NCBI GenBank assembly: GCA_024644535.1
Contig: JAHEKX010000009.1
Location: forward strand, 1 to 64,000
Source: Gammaproteobacteria bacterium
GTDB lineage: Bacteria > Pseudomonadota > Gammaproteobacteria > Pseudomonadales > Halieaceae
DNA: 64,000 nt
Direction: 5' to 3'
Under the pieces are notes generated by a model. The model searched no databases, was not told the DNA's origin, and worked only from the letters and a program-made list of their open reading frames with translations. The stretch's first letter is position 1, and each line of letters opens with the position of its first letter. Position numbers and translations under genes: made by a program. Positions 14,894-24,018 of the stretch are shown one piece after another.

Positions 14894-16357
14894 ATGGCAG
14901 ACATTTTGTACCGAAGCGCTTTCGATTTGGCTAAAGATATTAAGGCGCGGGTTTTATCTGCCGAGCAGGTACTTGATTTTTATCTGGACAGAATTCAGCG
15001 CTTCAATCTGGCTTTAAACGCCGTGGTGGCAATGGATGTTGAAGCGGCTCGAGCGCGTGCTCAAGCGGCAGATCTTGCCGCCGAGCGCGATGAAGATTGG
15101 GGGCCACTACATGGTGTGCCGATTACCATAAAAGATGCCTTGGCCACACAGGGCTTAGTTACGGTAGGTGGTATACCTGCGCGGGCAGGCCAAGTGCCCG
15201 ACACCGATGCGGTCAGTGTTGCAAGATACCGCGCTGCAGGTGCTGTCATCATTGGAAAAACCAATGTGCCCTTCATGAGCGCGGACCTGCAAAGTTATAA
15301 CGATGTGTATGGCGTGACCAATAATCCATGGAATGTCGAGCGCACCTGTGGCGGTTCGTCGGGCGGGGCGGCTGCGGCTTTGGCGGCGGGTTTGTCGGCT
15401 TTAGAGGTTGGCAGTGATATTGGCGGTTCTATTCGAACACCGGCGCACTTTAACGGTATCTTTGGGCACAAACCGTCGTATGGCATTGTGTCACAGCAGG
15501 GCCATATTCCTCCGGGTCAAACGGTGATTACTGAGTCCGACTTATCAGTCGTGGGCCCATTGGGTGTTTGTGCGGCCGACCTTGCTCAGGCACTTGATAT
15601 CTTGTTGGGTCCAGACCCTATGGATGGTAAAGCTTGGCGTGTAGATCTGCCGCCAGCGCGCTTTGGGTGTATTCAAAATTTGCGCGTTGCGGTTTGGGCT
15701 GACGACGCGTTTTGCCCGGTAGACACGGATATTCGCGATGCCATTATTGCAGCGGGTCGTTCTCTAGAGGCGGCAGGCGCGAGTGTAGATTTTGAGGCTC
15801 GTCCTAATTTTGATTTGACCGAGAATCATCGCAATTATCTGCACCTGATGATGTCAGTCATGGGAGCTGGTATGCCGCAATCTGTTTTCGATATGGCGCA
15901 AAAAATAGCAGCTTCGGCCGACCCAAATGACCATTCCGATAGCCTAGAGCAAATGCGCGGTATCGCGATGAGCCATCGTGATTGGGCTAAAGCATCGGAG
16001 CAGCGCTTGAAAAATCGTGCCGAATGGGAGCGATTCTTCGAGCAATACGATGTGATTTTGTGTCCGTGTGCGCCCGCGACTGCGTTCGCGCACGATCATA
16101 CGCCGGACATGTCTGCGCGCCGCATTATGATTAATGGCGAGCAGCGCCCCTACGCCGACATGATGCGCTGGGCGGGTGTGACTTTAAATGCGGGCTTACC
16201 TGCCTCGGTCGCACCGGTTGGTATTAGCGGCGACGGCATGCCCATCGGTGTGCAAATTGCGGGTGCCTATTTAGAAGATAAAACCACCTTGGCAGTTGCG
16301 GCTCTGCTGGAGAAACACCACCAAGGTTTTGTTGCGCCCCCAGGTTACGCCGACTAA
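14894..16357 (+). CDS. Amidase signature family enzyme
   Basis: A 487-residue protein with the complete amidase-signature triad: Lys80 (PITIKDALATQG), cis-Ser155 (TCGGSSGGAAAAL) and nucleophile Ser179 (GSDIGGSIRTPAHFNG). It should hydrolyse a carboxamide or related C-N bond in the cytoplasm. It is not GatA: no gatB or gatC is present, and the C-terminal half (MRWAGVTLNAGLPASVAPVG) resembles general amidases. Substrate unknown. ATG 14894 follows AAGGAA. The stop TAA interlocks with the opposing FAH-gene stop (CTAA at 16354-16357), leaving no room for a terminator. Confidence 0.88.
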   Translation: MADILYRSAFDLAKDIKARVLSAEQVLDFYLDRIQRFNLALNAVVAMDVEAARARAQAADLAAERDEDWGPLHGVPITIKDALATQGLVTVGGIPARAGQVPDTDAVSVARYRAAGAVIIGKTNVPFMSADLQSYNDVYGVTNNPWNVERTCGGSSGGAAAALAAGLSALEVGSDIGGSIRTPAHFNGIFGHKPSYGIVSQQGHIPPGQTVITESDLSVVGPLGVCAADLAQALDILLGPDPMDGKAWRVDLPPARFGCIQNLRVAVWADDAFCPVDTDIRDAIIAAGRSLEAAGASVDFEARPNFDLTENHRNYLHLMMSVMGAGMPQSVFDMAQKIAASADPNDHSDSLEQMRGIAMSHRDWAKASEQRLKNRAEWERFFEQYDVILCPCAPATAFAHDHTPDMSARRIMINGEQRPYADMMRWAGVTLNAGLPASVAPVGISGDGMPIGVQIAGAYLEDKTTLAVAALLEKHHQGFVAPPGYAD

Positions 16358-16959
16358 ACCGCGACCCAAGTCTGGCTAACGAGCAGTTGGTCGCCGTTAT
16401 ACACGCAGGCTTTATACTCGCTGCCAGCTTCTAGTGGGCCGACGCCCGCGGGCGTGCCGGTCATGATTACATCTTGATCACGCAGGGTCATAAAATGCGA
16501 GAGTTCGCTTAATATGACAGCTGGCGGATACAGCATCATGCTGACGTGCCCTTGTTGTCTGAGTTCGCCGTTAACGTGTAGGGTCAAGTTCAGATCGTCT
16601 AAACTGTCAGGTGCCGCCACAAAATCACTCATCACGGCGGCGCCATCGAAGGCTTTAGCCCGCTCCCACGGCAGCCCCTGCTTCTTAAGACCGTTTTGCG
16701 TTTCGCGCTTGGTTAAATCAAAGCCAACCGCAATGCCTCGCACTTGCCCCGCATTCACGAGGAGGCAAATTTCAGTCTCGTAGTGCAGCGTTTCACCAAG
16801 CGTCGAATGTAAGGTGTCGCTTAAAGCGGTGGATGGTTTTATAAACACCGTCATGTCGTCGGGCTTTAATCCGCCCATTTCTTCTATATGGGCGGCGTAG
16901 TTTTTGCCAATACACACAATCTTAGTCGGTTGTATGGGGGTACTGTTGAACTTTGGCAT
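16354..16959 (-). CDS. FAH-family hydrolase (fumarylpyruvate/acylpyruvate type)
   Basis: ATG 16959 gives 201 residues and the normal N-terminus; an in-frame start at 17016 would add 19 atypical residues overlapping the phoD stop. Motifs are IVCIGKNYAAHIEEMG, HYETEICLLV (metal-binding glutamates), the segment KKQGLPWERAKAFDGAA and TGTPAGVGPL. These match short FAHD1/YcgM-type enzymes that hydrolyse acylpyruvates or decarboxylate oxaloacetate in the cytoplasm with Mg2+. It lies downstream of phoD on the same strand with a 57-base gap, possibly co-transcribed. The true substrate is not defined by sequence. Confidence 0.87.
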   Translation of the reverse strand: MPKFNSTPIQPTKIVCIGKNYAAHIEEMGGLKPDDMTVFIKPSTALSDTLHSTLGETLHYETEICLLVNAGQVRGIAVGFDLTKRETQNGLKKQGLPWERAKAFDGAAVMSDFVAAPDSLDDLNLTLHVNGELRQQGHVSMMLYPPAVILSELSHFMTLRDQDVIMTGTPAGVGPLEAGSEYKACVYNGDQLLVSQTWVAV

Positions 16960-17015
16960 AACAAAACTCTTTGGTGACTTGGACGTAATAATACGCCTTA
17001 GTGAGGTGCGATTCA

Positions 17016-18656
17016 TTAGCCCTGATCGAAACGCCTTTTACCGATGGGAGCCCGCAAAGGCTCGCTACTGGTGACACTGAATTCACGTGACAGGACGGTT
17101 GATACATAGCGGAATTGTGTTTCGGCACCGCGCGGTGTCAATGTCAGCATTGCCCACCCTCGTTGCGAGGTGTCGGCTTCAACCAGCTCTGGGCTGGACG
17201 CTAAAAAAGACTGTTGAGTCGTCTCAATGGGCAGGGGCAAAAAGCTTTCGAGACCCGGGCTAGAGATGCCGGGGGTGCCCAACTCAATGCCTACGGCATC
17301 GCCTTGGCTATTCCTGAGGTTAAACGCCCAGGCATTGTGTGTATCGCCTGCTAAAGAGATTGGGTTGACTCCGTATTCCAGCAAGTCGTCATACAACCGT
17401 TCGCGTGCTGCTGGGTAGCCATCCCACGCATCTAAGTTCAGTGGCAATCCCAGTTTGGCGAGATTGAGCATGCCTTTCATGCGCTGTTTGTAGCTGTCGG
17501 GAATGGGCGCTTCGTCAACAACGGCGGGGTCAATGGTGGGTATTAAGACTTTGCCCATGAGAACTTGCTGCCCTAATACCTGCCAGGTTGCTCCCCGAGT
17601 TTTACTCTTTTGTAGCTCGCTGCGCAGCCATTCGGCTTGGGGTTTGCCTAGCAATTCTCGCTCGGGCTTATTCAGTTTGGTCTCGGCAAAGGTGCTGGGA
17701 TCGTCACCTAAGTCTTTGCCATACTCAAGTTGCTCATCACGCCCAATCAAACGGGTATCTAGCATAATTAGATCGGCGAGATTGCCAATTTCAAAGCTGC
17801 GATAAATGGTTTCTTGGTCTGATTCGCGCGTACGGATGGGCATCCACTCGTGGTACGCTTTTTTTGCGGCCGCCATACGGGTGGCGAAGTCGCCTTCACC
17901 TTCGTTGTGATTTTCTGCGCCCGAATGCCAGGTGTTGTTGGTTAGCTCGTGATCGTCCCACACGTGTATCATCGGATGATTTTGATGCAGGGCCTGAAGG
18001 TCAGCGTCAGTTCGGTATAAACCATAGCGCATGCGGTAATCTTCCAGCGCTATAATTTCGGTGCTAGGTTGTACCCGACGGCCGAGTTGTTCGACTGCAA
18101 TGGGGTTAGAATAAACGCCGTCGGCGTATTCGTAGATGTAGTCACCTAAGTGCAAGACCACATCTAAATCGGCTTCGGCCATATCTTTATAAGCATTGAA
18201 ATAACCCTGAGGGTAGTTCGAGCACGAGGCTACCCCCATTTTAAACTCGCCGACCTTGCCCTTTGGTAAAGTCTTGGTTTTGCCTGCTACGGAGCTCACC
18301 CCTTCACACGCAAAGCGGTAGTAGTATTGTTTGCCGGCTTTTAAGCCCGTTGCGTCCACCTTAACGGTATAGTCTCGGCCACTATCCGTTTGGGTTTCCC
18401 CCTGATTGACGATGTTCTTGAACATGGCATCGCTGGCGATTTGCCAGTCGACCTTAAGCTGTTGGTGTACGCCGTGGCCGGGAATGACGCGGGTCCACAG
18501 AATGACACGGTCCTGTAATGGGTCACCGCTAGCGATACCGTGGGTGAAGTGAACAGGGTTTTCTGCATTAACGCTAAAGCCGCGAAGGGCAAGTAAGCCA
18601 AGCGTCGCACTCAGGCCTTTAACGAGGGTTCTACGCTTCATCGATTCTAGTGGCAT
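17016..18656 (-). CDS. phoD: PhoD-family alkaline phosphatase/phosphodiesterase (Tat-exported)
   Basis: A 546-residue protein with a twin-arginine leader (MKRRTLVKGLSATLGLLAL). The N-terminal domain has FTHGIASGDPLQDRVILWTR, followed by the metallophosphatase core VVLHLGDYIYEYADG, HVWDDHELTNNTWH and SLAGDTHNAWAFNL, all diagnostic of PhoD. It should be a Ca2+/Fe3+-dependent periplasmic or secreted phosphatase supplying phosphate from esters. ATG 18656 has GGAG with seven-base spacing and is chosen over ATG 18641. No clear Pho box was found in the short upstream gap. Regulation by phosphate is inferred from family behaviour only. Confidence 0.92.
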   Translation of the reverse strand: MPLESMKRRTLVKGLSATLGLLALRGFSVNAENPVHFTHGIASGDPLQDRVILWTRVIPGHGVHQQLKVDWQIASDAMFKNIVNQGETQTDSGRDYTVKVDATGLKAGKQYYYRFACEGVSSVAGKTKTLPKGKVGEFKMGVASCSNYPQGYFNAYKDMAEADLDVVLHLGDYIYEYADGVYSNPIAVEQLGRRVQPSTEIIALEDYRMRYGLYRTDADLQALHQNHPMIHVWDDHELTNNTWHSGAENHNEGEGDFATRMAAAKKAYHEWMPIRTRESDQETIYRSFEIGNLADLIMLDTRLIGRDEQLEYGKDLGDDPSTFAETKLNKPERELLGKPQAEWLRSELQKSKTRGATWQVLGQQVLMGKVLIPTIDPAVVDEAPIPDSYKQRMKGMLNLAKLGLPLNLDAWDGYPAARERLYDDLLEYGVNPISLAGDTHNAWAFNLRNSQGDAVGIELGTPGISSPGLESFLPLPIETTQQSFLASSPELVEADTSQRGWAMLTLTPRGAETQFRYVSTVLSREFSVTSSEPLRAPIGKRRFDQG

Positions 18657-18717
18657 ACCAAAGCTCCAAATCAGGTTGTTGTCTCAGCTTACCTCTAAAT
18701 CGCTACAGTTTCATGGC

Positions 18718-18751
18718 AAGATTACGGGCTGATAAAGCGGCCCGTAATCTT
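18718..18751. other. Twelve-base perfect hairpin after spy-like gene
   Basis: AAGATTACGGGC (18718-18729) pairs exactly with GCCCGTAATCTT (18740-18751) around a ten-base loop. It lies just past the stop of the spy-like gene and upstream of phoD. No U-tract follows on the minus strand, so it may protect the upstream transcript 3-prime end or separate the two units rather than terminate by itself. Confidence 0.5.
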
Positions 18752-18756
18752 AGTGT

Positions 18757-19146
18757 TTAGTAGCGCTCTTTGTGCTTTTCGCGCTTCTCTTTCCATTTCT
18801 CCATTTTTTCTTCTCGGCGCTCGTCGCGCTCTTCACGCATATTGTCTAGCTTCTGCAATTGCTCTGGCGTTAAGACTCCGCTGAGTTGGTTGCGCATGTC
18901 GGCTTGCATGGCATCGCGCTGTGTTTTGTGCGCCTGCATCATCGCCTTACGTTTTTCACCTTGTGCCTTCATGATCTGCGCCACTTGAGATTTTTGCTCG
19001 TCGCTAAGATCTAAGTGCTGCGCCATTTTCTCAAGCCGTTTGCCCTCACCAGGGCCGCGCTCGCCATCTTCATGATGCATAGCAAATGCGCCTGCGCTAA
19101 GAGTTAATGCAAGAGCGATACTGCTTATTACGATTTTTGTGTTCAT
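18757..19146 (-). CDS. Spy/CpxP-like periplasmic chaperone
   Basis: ATG 19146 follows GGAGAG and gives a clear signal peptide (MNTKIVISSIALALTLSAGA); the upstream extension to 19212 has no role. The mature part of the 129-residue protein is charged and helical, with LDLSDEQKSQVAQIMKAQGE and LTPEQLQKLDNM, the LTxxQ-type repeats of Spy and CpxP, and a very basic/acidic C-terminal tail. Spy is an ATP-independent chaperone that holds unfolding envelope proteins. It is directly downstream of a BaeS/BaeR-like pair on the same strand; in E. coli BaeSR controls spy, which supports the call. Confidence 0.82.
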   Translation of the reverse strand: MNTKIVISSIALALTLSAGAFAMHHEDGERGPGEGKRLEKMAQHLDLSDEQKSQVAQIMKAQGEKRKAMMQAHKTQRDAMQADMRNQLSGVLTPEQLQKLDNMREERDERREEKMEKWKEKREKHKERY

Positions 19147-19233
19147 AACAACTCTCCAATAGGTTATCGGGCAGCATTGCGTTGCTGCCACGGATTTATC
19201 GTACGACGACATTGTGCATCAATTATGGAACAA

Positions 19234-19914
19234 TTAAGGTAATTTTGTGCAAGGCTTATAGCGGTAGCCCGCACCATAAACGGCTTCTATGACCTCGACT
19301 TGGTCGATGTGGTTCAATTTTTGTCTAAGTTTTTTGATGTGGCTATCGACAGTTCGATCGCTGACGACGCGGCCGTCACTGTAGATTCGATCGATAAGCT
19401 CGTCGCGATTGAATAGTTTGTTAGGAGTGGCTGTAAGCGCCGCGAGCAATGCAAATTCTATGGCGGTTAGATCGGTGGTTTGGCTGCCAAACTGAGCGGT
19501 TAAGGTGTCTTGATCAAGTTGCAGAGCGCTACTCGGCGATTGATTGGCATCTAGGGACAGGCGACGTAAATTGGCCTTAACGCGTGCAACGACCTCGCGA
19601 GGGCTGAAGGGCTTAACGATATAATCGTCGCCGCCTAGCTCTAGGCCCTGCAAGCGATCTTCCTCGGCAATGCGTGCGGTTAAAAACAAAATGGGTGCCG
19701 AGGTAAAGGTGCGCAACTGTTCGCAGACGCTAAAGCCATCGCAGTCGGGCAGCATCACGTCCAATAAAAACAAATCAATGCTTTGATTTTTTGCTAGGTC
19801 AAGACCCTCTTGCCCGGTGTGTGCCATTGCGATGTCAAAACCCGCTTGAATCAGATAGTCCGCCAACAGTCTGGCGATTTTGGCGTCATCTTCAATAATG
19901 GCGACACAGCTCAT
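19234..19914 (-). CDS. OmpR-family response regulator, BaeR-like
   Basis: A 226-residue regulator. Receiver domain: acidic pair Asp9/Asp10, phospho-acceptor Asp52 in FLLDVMLPDCDGF, LTAR, and the conserved Lys in DYIVKPFSPRE. The C-terminal winged helix has SDRTVDSHIKKLRQKL and VYGAGYRYK, typical of OmpR/PhoB DNA binding. It overlaps the kinase gene stop by four bases, so the pair is co-translated. The downstream spy-like gene suggests an envelope-stress regulon. It could equally be CpxR- or RstA-like; the kinase N-terminus is what points to Bae. Confidence 0.88.
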   Translation of the reverse strand: MSCVAIIEDDAKIARLLADYLIQAGFDIAMAHTGQEGLDLAKNQSIDLFLLDVMLPDCDGFSVCEQLRTFTSAPILFLTARIAEEDRLQGLELGGDDYIVKPFSPREVVARVKANLRRLSLDANQSPSSALQLDQDTLTAQFGSQTTDLTAIEFALLAALTATPNKLFNRDELIDRIYSDGRVVSDRTVDSHIKKLRQKLNHIDQVEVIEAVYGAGYRYKPCTKLP

Positions 19915-21263
19915 AAGCTCACCTTAGCGGCAGGCCAAGAAAACACCACGTTTAAGCCCCCGAGAGTTGACGAATCGGCGTGAACTTGGCCTTCATGAGC
20001 AGCCACCAACGAACGCACAATCGCTAAGCCCAGGCCGGCTCCACCGCTGATGCGTTGGCGTGAGCTGTCGGCCCGATAAAGCCGCTCAAATAGTCGCTCG
20101 TAGTCGCCAGCAAACCCTGGGCCTGAGTCTTCTAAACACCATTCAATCGTGTCGTCTGTCAGCTTTGCAGAAAAGCGAATGGTTGCTTCTGCCTCGCAGT
20201 AGCGAATGCAATTGCTTATCAGATTATCCAAAATTTGCGCCAGTCGCTGGGGATCAGCTTGTAAGCACAAATTGTTACTGTCGATTGCAATTACAACGCC
20301 GAGGCCCTTTGCTTGCAAAGCGCTCGCTTGCCGCTGTATGGCTGAATCGATGGCCTCGACTAAGTTACAAGCCTGTAGGTTTAGCGTAATTGCGCTGATG
20401 TCCGCTTGGGCCAAATCATTCAGGTCATTCACCAAGAAGTGCAGGTGGTTGATTTCCTCTAACAGCGAACTAATTGCACTTTGGTCGAGCGGTCGAATGC
20501 CATCTTGCAGCGCCTCTGCTTCACCTTGAAGCACCGTCAAAGGGGTCCGCAATTCATGGGCAATATCGGCAAGCCATTGCTGCTGTGCTTGCTCGTGTGC
20601 TTTAAGCGTTGCGGCAAGTTGTGCAACATCCGATGCCAGATTCTTTAGCTCACGGGTGTTGGTTGTGGGTAGTGTTAAGTCATGCTTGCCCTGATTCAGA
20701 AGATTAATGTTGCGTGACAAGGCGCGAATGGGTGCTATGAAATAGCCCGAGAACCACCAGGCAAAACCAAATGCGGCAATACTAGCAACCGCGGCTGTTA
20801 TGGCAAAGCTGCGTCTTTGCTGAGCGGCGAATAACTGCTCTAAGCCTGCGGGAATAGCCTGAATACGGGGTATGGCCAAATAGCCGATGGTTTGGTTGTT
20901 TAAGGTTATGGCCTGCGTAACCAGGTGCTTGGGTTTGCGCTTTGGCCCCAGTAATAGGACCTGATCAGCGTCTAATAACAGTAAGCGCCTAGAGCGTCTG
21001 CGCTCGTTTTCAGAATCTCGAAGCCCACCTGAAATCGCCCGTCGCAAAGCGTCACTGTGCGCGGGAGGCCAGGCGTTAGCCTGTTGATATAGGTTAACCA
21101 AGCGTTGCTCGACTTCGTCGGCGTTTCGTAATTGCTGCTTGCCAACAAATTCTAAAAAACCACGATCAAAACCCTGCTGCGTTAGTGCATAGACCATACC
21201 TAACAGGCATAAACTTGCTGTTGTAAAGGCAATAGCGAGTTTTGAACGCAGGGATATTGGCAT
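19911..21263 (-). CDS. Sensor histidine kinase, BaeS-like
   Basis: A 450-residue membrane kinase: first transmembrane segment about 8-28, a periplasmic domain of about 120 residues beginning QQGFDRGFLEFV (like the GF motif of BaeS), a second membrane segment about 152-175, HAMP, HisKA with DIAHELRTPLTVLQGE (His236), and an ATPase domain with N-box DNLISNCIRY, DSGPGF and GGAGLGLAIV. ATG 21263 follows AGGAG. It should sense envelope damage and phosphorylate the regulator encoded next, with which it overlaps. The same operon appears to end with the spy-like gene. Confidence 0.9.
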   Translation of the reverse strand: MPISLRSKLAIAFTTASLCLLGMVYALTQQGFDRGFLEFVGKQQLRNADEVEQRLVNLYQQANAWPPAHSDALRRAISGGLRDSENERRRSRRLLLLDADQVLLLGPKRKPKHLVTQAITLNNQTIGYLAIPRIQAIPAGLEQLFAAQQRRSFAITAAVASIAAFGFAWWFSGYFIAPIRALSRNINLLNQGKHDLTLPTTNTRELKNLASDVAQLAATLKAHEQAQQQWLADIAHELRTPLTVLQGEAEALQDGIRPLDQSAISSLLEEINHLHFLVNDLNDLAQADISAITLNLQACNLVEAIDSAIQRQASALQAKGLGVVIAIDSNNLCLQADPQRLAQILDNLISNCIRYCEAEATIRFSAKLTDDTIEWCLEDSGPGFAGDYERLFERLYRADSSRQRISGGAGLGLAIVRSLVAAHEGQVHADSSTLGGLNVVFSWPAAKVSL

Positions 21264-21379
21264 GGCTTACTCCTAATGTCACAGCGAGTATAGCGCAGCA
21301 TTGTGCAACAAATATGGATTTTGCCTTTAAGCCACGTTGCTCAGCCAATAGCAACCGGTGCCGGCAATTGGTTTATGGG

Positions 21380-22240
21380 CTACTTAAAAATCACGGTTTT
21401 GTTGCCATCGAGGAACACACGGTGTTCCGAATGCAGTTTTACCGCGCGGGCCAGGGCCATGGTTTCGGTATCGCGACCGACGGCGACCAACTGTTCTGGT
21501 GTATAGGTATGGTCTACGGGCTGTACCGATTGCTCGATGATGGGGCCTTCGTCTAAGTCAGCGGTTACGTAGTGTGCGGTAGCGCCAATGAGCTTTACGC
21601 CACGCTCATAGGCCTGATGATAGGGCTTGGCGCCCTTAAAGCCAGGTAAGAACGAATGGTGAATGTTGATGGCTCGGCCTTTTAGTGATCGACACAGGTC
21701 GTCGCTAAGAATTTGCATGTAGCGCGCAAGCACAACCAACTCGGTTTGAGTCTCGTGAACAATATCTAACAGGGCTTGCTCTTGCTGTACCTTGTTGTCC
21801 AGCGTTACGGGTAAGTGTACAAAGCGAATACCTTCACGTTCGGCGAGCGCGCGGCAATCTTTGTGGTTGGACGCCACGGCGGTGATGTCGATGGCCAGTT
21901 CCTTTTTGCGCACACGGTAAAGTAAATCTTCGAGACAATGATCGAACTTGCTGACCATAATTAAAGTTTTCATAGGTGCTAGGGTGTCGTGAAAGGCCCA
22001 CTCCATGTTCAGAGTCTGCGCTACCGAGGTAAAGCCCGCGCGCAGTGCCTCAAGTGAAATTGTTTCTATGTCAAAACGGCCCACGGTGCGTAAGAAAAAC
22101 CGCCCAGTATCCTCGTCATCAAATTGATGTAGTTCCGATAAGTAGCAGCCTTGGTCTGACAGGTAAGAGGTCACCGCTGCGACAATCCCGCTGCTCGCAG
22201 GGCAGGTGGCCGTCAGAGTAAAGCTTATAGTGCTGGTCAT
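21380..22240 (-). CDS. purU: Formyltetrahydrofolate deformylase
   Basis: ATG 22240 gives 286 residues, the usual PurU length; a longer in-frame reading to 22408 overlaps the antiporter gene. An N-terminal ACT domain (about 1-80, ATCPASSGIVAAVTSYL) is followed by the formyltransferase fold with INIHHSFLPGFKGAKPYHQA and GATAHYVTADLDEGPII. The enzyme hydrolyses 10-formyl-THF to formate and THF, balancing the one-carbon pool; in E. coli it responds to glycine and methionine. It lies 95 bases after the last Mrp gene on the same strand, so it may share that transcript, though a functional tie is not obvious. Confidence 0.94.
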   Translation of the reverse strand: MTSTISFTLTATCPASSGIVAAVTSYLSDQGCYLSELHQFDDEDTGRFFLRTVGRFDIETISLEALRAGFTSVAQTLNMEWAFHDTLAPMKTLIMVSKFDHCLEDLLYRVRKKELAIDITAVASNHKDCRALAEREGIRFVHLPVTLDNKVQQEQALLDIVHETQTELVVLARYMQILSDDLCRSLKGRAINIHHSFLPGFKGAKPYHQAYERGVKLIGATAHYVTADLDEGPIIEQSVQPVDHTYTPEQLVAVGRDTETMALARAVKLHSEHRVFLDGNKTVIFK

Positions 22241-22335
22241 GGGGCTATATCCGATCGTATTAACAGTGCGCAAGGATACCGCAGGTACCCAAATAATCGA
22301 ACCGCTTTGTACTGCGATAGCGGCTGCTAAGCCAA

Positions 22336-24018
22336 TTACCAGTAATAAATCAGCACATAAGCACTGAGTAGTGTTGATATCCACAGCGCCGTGGTACCAA
22401 TGGACCACGCAGGCACGGAGTCTTTGCTGGGCTCGCTTGATGGTAGTATTGGTTTTAGCGCAGCGCTAATTCCTGCACTAACAGAATTCGACGCTTTGCC
22501 GTAGCCTTTTGAAATTAGCTGAGTGGCTTGTTCCGAAACCTTCGCACCAAGTCTTCGCCAGAACCAATCGGTATCTAGCGTTAAGGTATTGGTGCGTTTC
22601 ATCAGGGGTAGCAGTAAAAAGAAAGCGAGGCCCGAAAACAACAGTAACTGCAGGTAAAAGACGACTTTGCCGGGTTTGTAAGCCGAAAACTCGGTCGGGT
22701 AGGGCAAGAGCTGATAGAAAGGTTCAGGGTAGATACCGATACCGAAGCATAAACCCACGAAGATCAGCATCGCTGCGGCCATATTCCAAGGCGCATCTTT
22801 GGGTCTAAGTCCGGAATCTTTCTGGAAAAACACATACCAAGGGAACTTGATGCCCGCATGCAAAAATACGCCGGCGGAGGCCGCTGCAAGAACGTACCAA
22901 ACCCAGACTAAATTCTGCATAGCCGCCGCTTCCGAGATCATCGTTTTCGTCGTAAAACCCGAAGTCAGCGGGAAACTTGAGATAGCAAGAGCACCCACGA
23001 TGCCGCAAAAAGCGGTGAGCGGCATGGTTCGATATAAGCCGCCCAACTCATTACATTTTTCCTTGCCGGTATGATAAATCACCACGCCTGCGCTCATGAA
23101 TAGCAGGGCCTTGTAGATGATGTGTGCAAAGGCATGAGCGGTTGCACCATTTAAAGCCATAGGTGTTCCAATACCCACAGCGACCACCATAAAACCGACC
23201 TGGTTAACGATCGAGAACGCCAAGATACGGCGGACATTGTTCTCGAGTAAGGCCCAAATGATGCCGTACATAATCATAAAAACGCCAAGATAAACCAGGA
23301 GCGGCGTTCCTGGAAAGAGTAAGATCAGCGCCAATACGGCAGTTTTGGTGGTAAATGCTGATAGGAACAGCGAGCCGCTCGGGCTAGCTTCTGGGTAGGC
23401 GTCAGACAGCCATGCTGATACGGGCGGTGCCGCGGCGTTAATCAATATACCCGCCAACATCATATAAGTATCAAAATTGTAAGCTTGCAGCGCCTGAATA
23501 TCGATTGAGCCAGTGTGCACAACCACGCCTTCAATGCCCACCTTCAGAATCACACCACCCAATAAATGCACAATGGCGTAGCGGATGCCTGCCGCACGTG
23601 CGCCCGGCGTGCCGCCAAACCAAACCACTAAGGTTGAAAACAGGGCCATGAGCTCCCAGAACAAGAACAAGGTGATTAGATCACCGGAAAAACTCACCCC
23701 AATCGCCCCCGATGCGTAGGCGAAGCCGCAAGCAAGCTCAAGTCGTCGCGCATGTTTAAAGGCGTATAAAGCGCCAACGCCGGCCATGATTGCAAAGATG
23801 GTGGCGAACAAGCGCCGTTCTGGGCTAGCCTCGATGAGCTGTAGCTCGTAGTCTAAAAATGGCGCGGTAAGAGAGACCCCGTCGGGTACAGACCAAATCG
23901 CCATTAAAGTGAGGATAGGCCCTATGAATAAACCCAAACGGTGCCAATGATTCGGCACGACAGCAATCCAAAGCGCTGCACACAGCAGGATTAACCCGGG
24001 TGGGATAAGCTCAATCAT
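22336..24018 (-). CDS. Mrp-type antiporter, third D-like (proton-channel) subunit
   Basis: A 560-residue polytopic protein related to MrpA/MrpD and to complex I subunits NuoL/M/N. The key charged residues are present: Glu in LITLFLFWELMALFS and Lys in FLSAFTTKTAVLAL, with a helix-breaking segment in the GATAHAFAHIIYKALLFMSA region. A C-terminal extension of about 90 residues (after KRTNTLTLDTD) carries a soluble linker and a final membrane helix, reminiscent of long NuoL-like subunits. ATG 24018 follows GAGGA and overlaps the preceding small gene by eight bases. It is the last antiporter gene in the operon. Confidence 0.85.
   Translation of the reverse strand: MIELIPPGLILLCAALWIAVVPNHWHRLGLFIGPILTLMAIWSVPDGVSLTAPFLDYELQLIEASPERRLFATIFAIMAGVGALYAFKHARRLELACGFAYASGAIGVSFSGDLITLFLFWELMALFSTLVVWFGGTPGARAAGIRYAIVHLLGGVILKVGIEGVVVHTGSIDIQALQAYNFDTYMMLAGILINAAAPPVSAWLSDAYPEASPSGSLFLSAFTTKTAVLALILLFPGTPLLVYLGVFMIMYGIIWALLENNVRRILAFSIVNQVGFMVVAVGIGTPMALNGATAHAFAHIIYKALLFMSAGVVIYHTGKEKCNELGGLYRTMPLTAFCGIVGALAISSFPLTSGFTTKTMISEAAAMQNLVWVWYVLAAASAGVFLHAGIKFPWYVFFQKDSGLRPKDAPWNMAAAMLIFVGLCFGIGIYPEPFYQLLPYPTEFSAYKPGKVVFYLQLLLFSGLAFFLLLPLMKRTNTLTLDTDWFWRRLGAKVSEQATQLISKGYGKASNSVSAGISAALKPILPSSEPSKDSVPAWSIGTTALWISTLLSAYVLIYYW

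Noticed and set aside
18718-18751. Rho-independent terminator for the spy-like gene
   Set aside because: The stem is excellent but no U-tract follows on the minus strand, so it is listed only as a hairpin.
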